DNA of 64,000 bases from RI-92 sp037384645 (GCA_037384645.1 JARRNT010000005.1:49786-113785); one strand, 5' to 3'; positions 28,172 through 37,512 are shown, counted from the first letter of the stretch. Program-made: numbers and translations. The notes: generated by a model from the sequence alone, not told the origin.

Positions 28172-29230
28172 ATGCAGACCGAAAATAGCAAACGTATATT
28201 GATAATCGATGATGTGCCGGCCATTCGAGAGCTGTTCAAGCATTATCTCATTATTGATAACTATGATGTCCTTGAGGCGGATAGCGGTGAAGCGGGCCTG
28301 GAGATGGCAGCACAGCATGAGTTTGATGGCATACTGCTGGATCTTAATATGCCGGGGCTCAGTGGAATTGAGGTCTGCCGACGGCTTCGGACCCTGGACA
28401 AATATCAGTTTACCCCTATCCTGGTCATTACCGCCGCGGATAAGACCACGATACTATCACAGGCTTTTGAAGCCGGCTGCGATGATTATATTACCAAACC
28501 CATCAACAAATTTGTCTTGCGCTCGAGGCTAAAGGCCCATATTCAACGTGTAGAACTTTACCGTCAACATGAACGTATGCGTACTCTTGTCAACCGCTAC
28601 GTATCCCCTATGACGCAAGATATGATTGAGCAATATGTCGCATCCGGCAAGACTCCCCGACCTGAACGACGGGAAGTCTGTGTCCTGTTTACTGATATTC
28701 GCGGCTTTACTGAGCTCGCACAGCAACTGGAGCCCGAAGAACTATTCAAGCTGCTCAACGAGCATCTCGCCCGCCAGGCTGAACTGGTATATCAACACGG
28801 TGGTTATGTTGATAAATACGGTGGTGATGGTATCACAGCAATATTTGAGGGTGAGGGGAAGGAACAACGGAGCTGTTTATGTGCCCAGGGTATTATAACC
28901 CACGCACAGGATTTGATTATTAAGAAACAAAATCATCTTTTTGCCGTAAGTTGTGGTATTAACAAAGGCGAGGTCATACTTGGTGACATAGGTACAGCTG
29001 AGCACCTTCACTATACTGTTGTTGGCGCAACTGTAAATCTGGCAGCACGTCTGAGCTCCTGTGCCGGACCAATTTCCATCATTGCTGCGGAAAATGTCTA
29101 TGCCGTAGCCAAAAACGATCCACGTTTGCTGTTTTTACCGAGAGAAGACATCAGGGTAAAGGGGCTGGAGAATCCTGTCACTGTGTATGAACTCACCCCG
29201 CTGCTACAGGCACCTCAGCGGAATTCCTGA
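28172..29230 (+). CDS. Response regulator with class III adenylate cyclase output
   Basis: 352 residues. The receiver domain (about 7-125) has D57 in LLDLNMPG and K in ITKP. The cyclase domain (about 165-345) keeps the two metal aspartates (D175 in LFTDIRGF, D219 in KYGGDG), the adenine-selecting K215/T282 pair and the N289/R293 transition-state pair (NLAAR). It should therefore make cAMP, switched by phosphorylation; no partner kinase is adjacent. I prefer ATG 28172 to the GTG at 28127, which would put a possible TATAAT promoter element (28131) inside the gene. Confidence 0.9.
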   Translation: MQTENSKRILIIDDVPAIRELFKHYLIIDNYDVLEADSGEAGLEMAAQHEFDGILLDLNMPGLSGIEVCRRLRTLDKYQFTPILVITAADKTTILSQAFEAGCDDYITKPINKFVLRSRLKAHIQRVELYRQHERMRTLVNRYVSPMTQDMIEQYVASGKTPRPERREVCVLFTDIRGFTELAQQLEPEELFKLLNEHLARQAELVYQHGGYVDKYGGDGITAIFEGEGKEQRSCLCAQGIITHAQDLIIKKQNHLFAVSCGINKGEVILGDIGTAEHLHYTVVGATVNLAARLSSCAGPISIIAAENVYAVAKNDPRLLFLPREDIRVKGLENPVTVYELTPLLQAPQRNS

Positions 29231-29368
29231 CATCGCGACTCGCTAAGTTCTCAGGACCAGTACGACTCAATCTGGAACGACGGTCTGGGCAACACTACCT
29301 GAGCCAGTACCGGAAATTTTTCCATCTTTTTGCCCCCTTATACCAATACAGATACCTGATCATCGTTA

Positions 29369-30223
29369 TCAACTGGTTTTAAATACCTCGATGGCCCCGG
29401 TCTGACTGTTTCGCCGGAAAAGCAGGCCAGATTTGCCCGACAGTTTTCTGGCCGGTACATATTCGCCATCTTCTGTTTTTATGATTGTTGCTGCGGTGAC
29501 AAACAATCCTGCCTCAACGACACAATCATCGCCAACGGCAATACCTATACCGGCGTTGGCACCGAGCAGACTTCGTTCACCGATGTAATTAATCTGTTTA
29601 CTGCTACCAGACTGGTTACCTGTAATTGTGGCACCGGCCCCCACATCGGAATTTTTACCCACCACCACCCCCGGGCCCAGGCGGCCATCGATGGTGCAGT
29701 TGCCCAGGGTACCGGAATTGAAATTCACAAAGCCCTTATGCATGATCGATGTCCCCGGTGCCAGATAGGCGCCCAGGCGAACACGATCCGTATCGGCAAT
29801 CCGCACATCCGCCGGGATCACGTAGTCGGTCATGCGTGGAAACTTGTCAATCGAACTCACGACCAACTGATGATACTCGTCCGCCACCCGGCTGCGCAGC
29901 AACTCCACGCGCTCGGGAAATACCGGCCCGGCCGATGTCCATGCCACCGTCGGCAGCAGGCTATAAATTTTCGTCAGGTTGACTTCATTGGGCTTAATCG
30001 CGCGCTCGGACAGCATGTGCAGACGCAGGTAAACATCTTCTGTCGACTGTGGTGGGCTCGCCAGTGAATTGATCTCGATCTCAAACAATTCACCCTGTAT
30101 CAAACCCAGCTTTTCCGCCAGGCAACCACGCCTTGCCTGCTCGCTGCGGCGAGGATACCAGATATCAATGGTATGCCCACTTTCCGTATCGATGTATCGG
30201 TGCCCCGCGCGTTTTATTGTCAT
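29369..30223 (-). CDS. dapD: Tetrahydrodipicolinate N-succinyltransferase
   Basis: 284 residues. The C-terminal part is a left-handed beta-helix of hexapeptide repeats (RIADTDRVRLGAYLAPGTSI, GRLGPGVVVGKNSDVGAGAT). The sequence fits the DapD branch found in Pseudomonas and actinobacteria. The enzyme succinylates tetrahydrodipicolinate with succinyl-CoA in lysine/DAP synthesis. It is somewhat shorter at the N-terminus than the Pseudomonas type (about 344). AAAGG precedes the ATG. No other dap gene is next to it. Confidence 0.9.
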   Translation of the reverse strand: MTIKRAGHRYIDTESGHTIDIWYPRRSEQARRGCLAEKLGLIQGELFEIEINSLASPPQSTEDVYLRLHMLSERAIKPNEVNLTKIYSLLPTVAWTSAGPVFPERVELLRSRVADEYHQLVVSSIDKFPRMTDYVIPADVRIADTDRVRLGAYLAPGTSIMHKGFVNFNSGTLGNCTIDGRLGPGVVVGKNSDVGAGATITGNQSGSSKQINYIGERSLLGANAGIGIAVGDDCVVEAGLFVTAATIIKTEDGEYVPARKLSGKSGLLFRRNSQTGAIEVFKTS

Positions 30224-30352
30224 CTTTTTTTACCTTTTACTGGCGTATTTACATTAAACAGGAATGTTACAGGGTGATTGGTTAACGTAAATCAGTATGC
30301 CCTGTACCCGCCTTTTCCATTTTCGCATCGATACAAATGGTAACACAGTGGC

Positions 30353-31099
30353 TCAGACCAGCCTGCCGAAAAGCCTGCGCAGGCGCGGGAACAGGCCGAT
30401 CAGCCTGTGCAGCTCCGCTTCCAGTTCACTGCCAAACCGGGACTCCTCGCGCTGCAACGTCCGCAAAAAGGCAATACGCCGCTCGATGAAATGCAGATAC
30501 AGGATTACACTCACCAGCGCCGCATACAGGCACCACAGGGCAGTGAAGGAATACTGCGCAATCCAGTACACCACCAGCAGGCCGAGCAGGTTCAACCAGC
30601 CGAACAACTGGATGGCGACGCTGCGGCTCAGAATCAGTGAGCCGCAGGTGGTCAGGATATAAAGCAATGCGATCCAAAGTTGTTGCGTATGTGGATTTAA
30701 GTAGACCAGTGAATAATCGCGAATAAAAACCTGCGTCGGCTGCAGCAGCAGGCCCCAGGCCACGTACGCCATCAGCAGTCCCCCGACCAGGAGCAGTGTG
30801 GCGATCAAATGACGGCGTGGACCGCGCGGCTCCAGTAGCCAGATCGCAAGCGGCACCCAGAACGGCAAAATCGCCTGGGCATAAAACACGAACAGGGTAG
30901 AAGCGACATGCAGGGTGTGCGGACTGACCATATGGTACAGCCCCAGCCAGACGACACCCTGGGTGAACTGATGCAGGCCGAACAACAAGGGCAGGCTGGC
31001 AAACACCAGTTCAGCGGGATGACTCACCTTTTTCAGGGTCAGCACACCAATCACGAGCAGTACGCCGGCGAGAGTAAAATTTGCGATGATAAAAAACAT
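30353..31099 (-). CDS. DUF6629-like integral membrane protein
   Basis: 248 residues, about seven hydrophobic segments, starting MFFIIANFTLAGVLLVIGVL. The layout with PLLFGLHQFTQGVVWLGL after the second segment matches the DUF6629 family, whose function is unknown. I place the start at the ATG 31099; a TTG at 31156 would add a short polar leader. A charged C-terminal tail (ERRIAFLRTLQREESRF) probably stays in the cytoplasm. Confidence 0.78.
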   Translation of the reverse strand: MFFIIANFTLAGVLLVIGVLTLKKVSHPAELVFASLPLLFGLHQFTQGVVWLGLYHMVSPHTLHVASTLFVFYAQAILPFWVPLAIWLLEPRGPRRHLIATLLLVGGLLMAYVAWGLLLQPTQVFIRDYSLVYLNPHTQQLWIALLYILTTCGSLILSRSVAIQLFGWLNLLGLLVVYWIAQYSFTALWCLYAALVSVILYLHFIERRIAFLRTLQREESRFGSELEAELHRLIGLFPRLRRLFGRLV

Positions 31100-31190
31100 C
31101 TCAACCGCTCTGATTGCTTCTAGTTCTAACAATGCCGCATTTTGTACTGAGCTCAATCATCACCGGCTCTTTTTAGCTTTTCCTTTCACA

Positions 31191-31358
31191 TTAGAGCATA
31201 CAATGTTTTGCATACTCCTTTACTTCTTCCGCCGTCCAGTCGCCCTTATCTTTCTTCTTCATCGCAGCACACCACGCTTTACTGCCTGGCTTAGGTGAAC
31301 AGGCGGAAAGTGAAAACCCCATTATCAGAATTAAAATAGCTGGCAACACATATTTCAT
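31191..31358 (-). CDS. DUF3012 small lipoprotein
   Basis: 55 residues. A lipoprotein signal (lipobox LSAC, C20) is followed by the DUF3012 motif GSKAWCAAMKKKDKGDWTAE and a final KHC. The family is short and widespread in marine gammaproteobacteria; its function is unknown. C30 and C53 may form a disulfide. GAGGTAG precedes the ATG at 31358. It lies directly upstream of the DUF6629-like gene on the same strand. Confidence 0.82.
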   Translation of the reverse strand: MKYVLPAILILIMGFSLSACSPKPGSKAWCAAMKKKDKGDWTAEEVKEYAKHCML

Positions 31359-31497
31359 TATTCTACCTCGTTCAGCTATCGTATAAATTTAACAGCTAAC
31401 GCTTTTGTTCATGTTAACGCATTAATCTGCACGTCATAAAATAATCGTTTGACCCTGTCCCCGGGTATGGACCCTGTTTGTTCCGAGCGTTTCTGAC

Positions 31498-32130
31498 TTA
31501 CAAGCCGGCCGCCGATTTTGCCATGGGCACAAAGCCCGGTAAGGCTTCGATGCGTTGTAGCCATTGCCCCAGATGAGGATAAGGTTGCAGCGAAATATTG
31601 CCTTCCGGGGCGTGGGCGGTATACGTGTAATTCGCAACATCGGCAATCGTCGGCGTCTCGCCCACCAGGTACGCGCTGTGTTGTAATTCACTTTCCATGA
31701 TCGTAAACAGCTCCTCGGCCCGGGCTATCGCTTCATCTACCGCTACCGGCAATTTGAAGAGTACCGCTACCCGTGCCCGCGCCGGACCGTAGGCCAGCTC
31801 ACCTGCGGCCACCGACAACCAACGCTGCACCTTCGCCGCCGCCACTGGGTCCCGTGGCAACCACTTACCCTCGTCGTATTTACTGGCCAGATAAACCAGG
31901 ATCGCATTGGAGTCGGCAAGCGTGACATCGCCATCCTGAATCACAGGCACCTGTCCAAATGGGTTCATGGCAAGGAATTCAGGCTGTTTGTTTTCTTTAC
32001 TGGCCCGATCTACCTCTACCACTTCATACGGCAAATTGAGTAAAGACAGCATCAACTCGACACGGTGACTATGCCCGGACAGGCGAAAACGATACAAACG
32101 TATTGGCGCTTCCGGGGAAATAACAGGCAT
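31498..32130 (-). CDS. Glutathione S-transferase family protein
   Basis: 210 residues. The N-terminal half has FRLSGHSHRVELMLSLLNLP, NPFGQVPVIQDGD and LADSNAILVYLASKY; the C-terminal half has SAYLVGETPTIADVANYTY. This is a complete GST of the beta/theta-like kind and is distinct from the one at 22000. AGGAGG lies 6 nt before the ATG. Substrate unknown. Confidence 0.92.
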   Translation of the reverse strand: MPVISPEAPIRLYRFRLSGHSHRVELMLSLLNLPYEVVEVDRASKENKQPEFLAMNPFGQVPVIQDGDVTLADSNAILVYLASKYDEGKWLPRDPVAAAKVQRWLSVAAGELAYGPARARVAVLFKLPVAVDEAIARAEELFTIMESELQHSAYLVGETPTIADVANYTYTAHAPEGNISLQPYPHLGQWLQRIEALPGFVPMAKSAAGL

Positions 32131-32258
32131 TTTGCGCCTCCTTCTGGTTAGCTCGCACCCGGCTTAGTATTTCGTATTCAAGTCCAGAAATAAACACAAT
32201 AACACCGGCAAATCGCTTTACATTCTTTCATTGGCTCCGCTATCTCCTCACGCGCCCT

Positions 32259-33065
32259 TTAATAACCGGTGTAGAGTTGCCGATAGCCTTCGAATTCCAT
32301 GTAGCACACCAGTTGAATGTGTTTCGCCTGGTGCCTGAGCTTGTCGGGAAACGATGCAAATGGTGCGGACTCGCGCGCAATCTGGAGGGCATCATGATCC
32401 AGCCGGGCATCGCCGGAGGAACGCAACAGCTTCAACTCCTGCAATTCACCGTGTTGGCCAATCACCAGGCCAAGGACCGGCATCCCGGTGAGTTCGGTCG
32501 GATCGTTCATGTCGCCGATTCGCTGCAGCTTTTGCATCACGGAGGCGATGTAGTAGCGCGCCACCAGGGTATGAGGGTCATGGATTTGGGGCGGGGATGT
32601 ATCGTTTTGACTGACCGCCGCGTTGATTTGCGCCTGCAGGGTCGACAAGTTAAGGGTCGAGGGTTTGTTGTGCCGTGGCGATGGCGAAGTGTGAGTGGCA
32701 CTGGATGGGTGAGAATGGTGTGGTGCTGCAAGTACCGCAGAACCCGGTGTCGCCACATGCGGTTTGGCGAGCCTGGCATGCCGGTGACTGTGGGCAACTC
32801 GGGAGTGTGCCATACGTGTATGCAGCGGGTGCCGTTCGCCGGGAGCCGATTTTGCCGCTGCCGCCCCGCGCGAGGCAGGCAACTCATAGATACGCGCCCG
32901 CAGTGGCCTGGGTGCGACCTGACGCCGTGCCGACGCCGGGTGCAGGATCCGGCCCAGGCCCAGCAGCGCGAGCAGCACCAGTAGCATGGCGATCAGCAGC
33001 ACCCACGGCAGGCGTCGGGCCGGGCTGTCCGGGGCGAACGGACCCGGGCAGGCAGTCGCGGTCAT
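32259..33065 (-). CDS. tonB: TonB-like energy transducer
   Basis: 268 residues. One N-terminal membrane anchor (about 20-42) is followed by a long Pro/His/Ala/Ser linker with unusually many histidines (about 75-135) and a C-terminal domain (about 165-265) with the TonB-type pattern GLVIGQHGELQELKLLRSSGDARLD. It should pass proton-motive energy from ExbB/ExbD to outer-membrane receptors. The ATG overlaps the exbD stop (ATGA-type), so it is the last gene of a coupled three-gene operon. No receptor gene is adjacent. Confidence 0.88.
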   Translation of the reverse strand: MTATACPGPFAPDSPARRLPWVLLIAMLLVLLALLGLGRILHPASARRQVAPRPLRARIYELPASRGAAAAKSAPGERHPLHTRMAHSRVAHSHRHARLAKPHVATPGSAVLAAPHHSHPSSATHTSPSPRHNKPSTLNLSTLQAQINAAVSQNDTSPPQIHDPHTLVARYYIASVMQKLQRIGDMNDPTELTGMPVLGLVIGQHGELQELKLLRSSGDARLDHDALQIARESAPFASFPDKLRHQAKHIQLVCYMEFEGYRQLYTGY

Positions 33066-33463
33066 TTGTGCTTAACGGCGATCAGTAGCTGGTCGGTCCC
33101 TGCCTGGCGCGCGGCCAGCATCGCGCGCACCACGACCCCGTCACGGGAGTCCCGATCGGCGGCCACGACCACTGCACCGCCGTGCTTTTTCAGCATGGGC
33201 TTGAGGGTCGCGCTCAGGTTGGCGAGGGTGACGCGGGTATGGTTCAGGTAGAGCTTGCCCTGTTTGGTCACCGTCAGGGTCACCGGCTGAGTCGTATGCA
33301 TGGGTGCCGCCTTGCCCTGCGGCAGATTGACGGGCAGCGAGTGCAGGTTCTGCATGGACAGGGATGCCAGCATGAATGTGGCCAGCAGGAAGAACATAAC
33401 ATCGATCATCGGGATGATCTCGATTCGCCCGCGGCGGTATGCCCGTGACCTACGCAGCTTCAT
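33062..33463 (-). CDS. exbD: Biopolymer transport protein ExbD
   Basis: 133 residues: a single membrane segment near the N-terminus preceded by RGRIEIIPMIDVMFFLLATFM, which carries the conserved proton-path aspartate (in MIDV). The periplasmic domain follows with VAADRDSRDGVVVRAML. I set the start at 33463 (MKLRRSRAY) where the family begins; the longer open frame reads into exbB out of frame. It overlaps exbB by 14 nt and tonB by 4 nt. Confidence 0.93.
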   Translation of the reverse strand: MKLRRSRAYRRGRIEIIPMIDVMFFLLATFMLASLSMQNLHSLPVNLPQGKAAPMHTTQPVTLTVTKQGKLYLNHTRVTLANLSATLKPMLKKHGGAVVVAADRDSRDGVVVRAMLAARQAGTDQLLIAVKHK

Positions 33464-34103
33464 GGCCGCCCTCCGTCGTCTCGGCGTCCAGCCGCAGCCG
33501 GTCCACCAGGCGTGTGCCGATGCGCTCCATCTCGTCCAGGGTATGCGACTGCAAACGTGAAAAGAAGTTGTAACCGAACAGGGCAATCAGGGCGATGAAC
33601 AGCCCGAGCGCAGTTGCCACCAGCGCCTGGGCAACCCCGGAGGTGACTCCATGGGGATCCACCAGGCCCTTGTTACCAATCAGATGGAAAGCACCCATCA
33701 TGCCGCTGATGGTGCCCAGCAGTCCGAGCAGCGGTGCCGCCGTCACGATGGTTTCCAGCACCCACAGCCCCCGGCCCAGGGCCTTTTCGATAACCTGTGC
33801 CTCATCTCCGGCCCGGGATTCGGCCCACCAGGCCGGCCCATGGCGATGTTGCAGGATCGTCTGTAGAAAACGGGCAAAGTGGTGGTGGGGACTGAGCATC
33901 GCCACCTGGTTTTCCAGCTCGCCCCAATGGGCGGTCTGGCTTTCGGCCAGGCGCAGCAGCATCCTGGGCGGGCGCGTATAGCGCCAGTACACGTAACCTT
34001 TGTCCAGCAGGATCGCCATCATCACGACGGCGAGTGCCAACAGCGGATAGACCATCGGCCCACCAAACTGGATAGCGGTCCAGGCCTGTTGAATCTCATG
34101 CAT
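33450..34103 (-). CDS. exbB: Biopolymer transport protein ExbB (MotA/TolQ/ExbB family)
   Basis: 217 residues, three membrane segments (about 17-36, 118-140, 156-182). The conserved stretch LETIVTAAPLLGLLGTISGMMGAF and the third segment VAQALVATALGLFIALIA are typical of ExbB. With ExbD it forms the proton-driven motor for TonB. It heads the exbB-exbD-tonB operon. GGGAAGGAAG lies upstream of the ATG, and a strong hairpin stands in the leader at 34149-34164. Confidence 0.93.
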   Translation of the reverse strand: MHEIQQAWTAIQFGGPMVYPLLALAVVMMAILLDKGYVYWRYTRPPRMLLRLAESQTAHWGELENQVAMLSPHHHFARFLQTILQHRHGPAWWAESRAGDEAQVIEKALGRGLWVLETIVTAAPLLGLLGTISGMMGAFHLIGNKGLVDPHGVTSGVAQALVATALGLFIALIALFGYNFFSRLQSHTLDEMERIGTRLVDRLRLDAETTEGGHEAA

Positions 34104-34609
34104 AGCGAGTCTTCCTTCCCAAAAGGATTAGTGGTCTGAAAAATGAAGGCGGTCAATAGACCGCTCATTGTTGTCACTGTCAGACAATCGCGGCGGGATA
34201 AGATTCTGTCAGGCCAGACAAACGATGGGGCAAACGGCACAGGGGCAATCCGTGGCGTGCTCACGAGCAAGGAAGTACGCTAGAAACCCGAAGGGTTTTA
34301 GCCTGAAACTTGTCGATATCCCGGGTAAAAGGCAGGGGGTCGCGATGCCCGGAACAGGTTGAATATGTTCAGATATCCCTGATGAAATCCGCCAGGGTGT
34401 CCAGGCATAAGCCTGAAGAGCTTTCCTGGCTAACCGCGAAGGGGTTCCAGCTGCACTCCAACCCCTTTAATGATGATTACGTGCCCTTTTACCGCGGGGC
34501 CTGGTCGGATAAGTTCAATTAGAGAACAATAGACGGTTTAACACCAACGACAGGAGGTTAGCGCTCAGCGACGGCGATGATAGTAAACTCGCGGCCCCTC
34601 CCTGAGTCA
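34104..34609. other. Intergenic region with hairpins, no gene
   Basis: 506 bases between exbB and the first infA copy. It contains a stem-loop GCGGTC-AATA-GACCGC (34149-34164) in the exbB leader, which could be an attenuator or a processed 5' structure, and a small hairpin AAACCC-GAA-GGGTTT (34284-34298) like those clustered at 49.8 kb. A plus-strand frame at 34310-34522 has no ribosome site or known motif. Confidence 0.45.
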
Positions 34610-34831
34610 TTAGCATTTATACCGGTAGCTGATGCGGCCCTTGGACAGGTCGTATGGTGAGATTTCAATTTTGACCTTATCACCGGCGACTACGCGGATA
34701 CGGAATTTTCGCATCTTACCGCCAGCATATGCGGACAGTTGATGGCCGTTGTCCAGTTCAACACGATAGATCGAATCGGGCAGAACTTCGGTGACGGTAC
34801 CATCCATTTCTATAAGTTCTTCTTTAGCCAT
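34610..34831 (-). CDS. infA: Translation initiation factor IF-1, copy A
   Basis: 73 residues, full length, S1/OB-fold: MAKEELIEMDGTVTEVLPDS and the conserved RVVAGDKVKIEISPYDL. IF-1 binds the ribosomal A site and is normally essential. It differs from copy B (48046) at only four residues (31, 57, 69, 73). It sits downstream of a decayed csp gene, in the same order as copy B, so the two are products of a block duplication. Both could be functional. Confidence 0.95.
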   Translation of the reverse strand: MAKEELIEMDGTVTEVLPDSIYRVELDNGHQLSAYAGGKMRKFRIRVVAGDKVKIEISPYDLSKGRISYRYKC

Positions 34832-34986
34832 AATGTATCATTGCTCCTGTACTCTGTCTGCCGGCAGGCAATGCCATGATTGCGTTCACCGGCTTGAAGA
34901 ACCGGCGGGATATCCCGCTGATTCACGTTTGGGTTGCAGAATAACCCCGCGCTGCGAGGTTGATGTTTTACGGTCGTTAAGACCGG

Positions 34987-35163
34987 TCAGCTCCAGACGG
35001 GAACGACCCTGATCGCGCTCAGGCCGTCGGCCGGGGATTTAAACCCGTGACCCTGGATGGCAAAGTGATGGACGAAAACCTCCGGACTGCCATCAGACGG
35101 GCGGATAAATCCAACGCCGTTATTACCGTTAAACCACCTGACTATAGCTGTGTTCACATGCAT
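34987..35163 (-). pseudogene. Cold-shock protein copy A with internal deletion
   Basis: A 58-residue frame homologous to the intact csp at 48436. It keeps TAIVRWFN, VGFIRPSDGSPEVFVHHFAIQG and GFK, then jumps from ADG to LSA, lacking about 13 residues (including the QKVTFGTERGQ strand), and ends VVPVWS. The nucleic-acid motif KGFGFI has become NGVGFI. Loss of strand four should break the beta-barrel, so I call it a pseudogene, though the frame is still open. The start is ATG 35163. Confidence 0.75.
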
Positions 35164-35390
35164 TTCCCTGTATAACTTTTAATAAACAACAAATTTGCTG
35201 TCAGCTTGTTGCCGAGAAATTTCGGGAGAATCTGCGGAAAACACGGCGAGAGGAACTACCGGAACGACTAGAAAAACTGCTACATATAAACATCATACAC
35301 GATAAGCCGGCAAGAAGCCATCTACGGTATAATTGTATATATAAGGAATAAACTGCCGAACGCACCTTATTCACCTGGAGATCCCCTGTT

Positions 35391-35873
35391 TTGAGCCAGC
35401 CTGACAAAATTGCCATTTTTGCTGATGTACAAAATATTTATTACACCACCCGCCAGGCCTATGGTCGCCAGTTCAATTACCGGGCGTTCTGGCAACTTGT
35501 CAGCGCGCAAGGGGACATCGTGTCGGCCATTGCCTATGCCATTGCCCGCGACGACGACAATCAGCGCAAGTTTCAGGATGCGCTCCGTCACATTGGCTTT
35601 AACGTCAGGCTCAAACCGTACATACAGCGCAGTGATGGCTCCGCCAAGGGAGACTGGGATGTCGGGATTACCCTGGACGTGGTGCAAATCGCCAAAGAGG
35701 TGGACAGGGTCATCCTGCTGTCAGGCGATGGCGATTTTGATTTGTTACTGGAAAAAATTAAAGCGGACTACCACGTCAGTGCAGAAGTCTACGGCGTACC
35801 TGCACTCACTGCCACTTCCCTGATCAAGGCGGCCAGCGTCTACCACCCTATCGAAGCAGATCTTTTACTCTGA
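35391..35873 (+). CDS. NYN-domain (LabA/DUF88) protein, copy A
   Basis: 160 residues. The NYN (PIN-like) nuclease fold is seen in IAIFADVQNIYY (D12), DWDVGITLDVVQIAK (D88, D90, D96) and ILLSGDGDFDLLL (D113, D115), so the acidic metal-binding site is complete. Such proteins are predicted RNases. The start is TTG with CTGGAG upstream. It is divergent from csp/infA copy A; copy B of this gene survives only as a 14-codon stub at 48892. Confidence 0.9.
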   Translation: MSQPDKIAIFADVQNIYYTTRQAYGRQFNYRAFWQLVSAQGDIVSAIAYAIARDDDNQRKFQDALRHIGFNVRLKPYIQRSDGSAKGDWDVGITLDVVQIAKEVDRVILLSGDGDFDLLLEKIKADYHVSAEVYGVPALTATSLIKAASVYHPIEADLLL

Positions 35874-35910
35874 CTCATACGCGAAATAGCTACTCGTCCT
35901 GATAAAGGTA

Positions 35911-36115
35911 CTACCTGTTCTTGCCGCTCTTCTTTGCCTCATACATGGCAGTATCTGACTTGCGCATCAGCGAATTGACATCATCATTTCCAGTGGAAAA
36001 AATGACAATCCCCATACTGGTGATAACATGGTTCTGTTAGCCGTTGAGTGTGTTCGGTTCGGCCACCTTGTTAATAATCTTTTCCGCCAGGACGCATATA
36101 TCCTGTTTCGATTTG
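35911..36115 (-). pseudogene. GGDEF-domain C-terminal fragment
   Basis: The minus strand encodes the end of a GGDEF domain: LAEKIINKV, then after an in-frame TAA, ITSMGIVIFSTG and SDTAMYEAKKSGKNR before the stop at 35911. The GGDEF motif itself and everything upstream are missing. It is a decayed remnant, and it fills most of the gap between the NYN and acetyltransferase genes. Confidence 0.7.
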
Positions 36116-36245
36116 TGATTTTGACCATTCATCCAGCGTGTTTTCCTCTATGCGCGGCAAGCGTTAAGTGTAGATCACGATATGGCATCTACGCAGTTGC
36201 GCTAGCAGATTGGCCTCCTGCATTTATTTCAATCTGGCCGGGTCG

Positions 36246-37286
36246 TTAGTATACCGTCCTGATTCTACCCATGCGTTTCAGGATATTTCCAATTACCGAA
36301 TTTCGGTTTTGATCTACCGCATCTCTTACGCAACTCAGGGCGTGGCATTCCCTGCGCGCCGACATCCAGTCCTGTTTGTACGATTCGTTCCCTGTTAAAA
36401 AATCGATTTCTTCAACCTTATCATGCTCAATCACGTATTCCATCAGAAAGCCCATCAGGATGCTGCCCGGCGAGTACGACTTCCATTTCTCATCATAGGC
36501 GAGCCGGAATATACTTGCCTTGCTATGGTTGACGAACCATAGCTGCGCGGCTGCCGGCTGGCCATTGATATATAGCACTGCCAGCCGTATCCAGTCTTGC
36601 CTGGAAAACGCCGTCACGATGTTATCCAGAAAACCGCTATATTGTTCTCTGGCCTTCCAGCTGGCATTGTAGATCATGTAATAATCGGGCATCCCGTGCG
36701 ACACTTCATCGCCAGTGTACAAACGAATCTCGTAGCGCTGTTCACGCGCCAGTTTACGTTTTTTACGGGCCAGCGTATTGCGCAGCCTGGCCGGGCGGGA
36801 CGCCAGGAATTCCTGATATGTCCGGCCCTCGACGCGGTAAATCCAGTTGTAATGACGAAAATGGCGTTCACACACAAAGCCTGCTGACGCCAAACCGGCT
36901 AGTAAGTCAGCCAGATTACGGTCTTCTGCTATCGCCGGCTCTAACAGCACGCCATTGATGGGTAATTCGCTCAAACCCCGCGCCAGACAGGCAAGCACCT
37001 GCGCACGATCGCTTTCTGCAAGTAACAGGCTGAAATGGGGTGTATAGCGGTGCCGTAGCGAGCACAAGGTATTGCCGCCGCCACGGACCAGGGGCAACAA
37101 TCCGACCAGGCCGTTTTCCGCTACCACGCCGGCCAACACGACCTTTTCATCGCCGGTACAGATCACAGCGCTCACCGCCTCAAGCCACTGACGTGATGTG
37201 AACACTGATTCCTCTGCTGCCGCGTCAAAAAGGTCTGCCGCACTCTGCGGAAGTTGACACCAGTCAGTGTAACAGTGAAATTTCAT
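36246..37286 (-). CDS. BioF2-like (FemAB/GNAT) acetyltransferase
   Basis: About 346 residues. The C-terminal half has the BioF2-like acetyltransferase pattern: ASWKAREQYSGFLDNIV, LYINGQPAAAQLWFVNHSK and LAYDEKWKSYSPGSILMGF, followed by IDFLTGNESYKQDW. Relatives (CelD/BcsL, FemAB-like) act in polysaccharide or exopolymer synthesis. The substrate is unknown. The ATG at 37286 is preferred to a TTG two codons upstream. Confidence 0.85.
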   Translation of the reverse strand: MKFHCYTDWCQLPQSAADLFDAAAEESVFTSRQWLEAVSAVICTGDEKVVLAGVVAENGLVGLLPLVRGGGNTLCSLRHRYTPHFSLLLAESDRAQVLACLARGLSELPINGVLLEPAIAEDRNLADLLAGLASAGFVCERHFRHYNWIYRVEGRTYQEFLASRPARLRNTLARKKRKLAREQRYEIRLYTGDEVSHGMPDYYMIYNASWKAREQYSGFLDNIVTAFSRQDWIRLAVLYINGQPAAAQLWFVNHSKASIFRLAYDEKWKSYSPGSILMGFLMEYVIEHDKVEEIDFLTGNESYKQDWMSARRECHALSCVRDAVDQNRNSVIGNILKRMGRIRTVY

Positions 37287-37512
37287 GATCAAACCCGGAG
37301 CTGCGTATTAATGCCTGGCCGCAAAGCCATAAGCATACCGGCAAATTATTTATCGTTCGCAAATACCCGTAAAGTCACCGTGACGCAGACGGTGCTTTTA
37401 GTCTGTGTTTGCGTATGAATAGATGAAACTGACCCGAGTGAGTCGGAGATTCTAAGTGCCCTCCGCACCCTTTTGCTTTTACGCACGGGTCCTGCTTTGT
37501 AATCCATTCGTG

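Noticed and set aside
29369..30223. DapD as a truncated gene
   Set aside because: Shorter than the Pseudomonas form, but it has a ribosome site and the complete catalytic beta-helix, so it is probably functional.
32277..32984. 235-codon plus-strand frame opposite tonB
   Set aside because: Shadow frame caused by the high GC and low stop density of the Pro/His-rich linker. The minus-strand operon with overlaps is much better supported.
34310..34522. Plus-strand frame of 70 codons downstream of exbB's upstream region
   Set aside because: No ribosome site, no motif, and it overlaps small hairpins. Likely chance.
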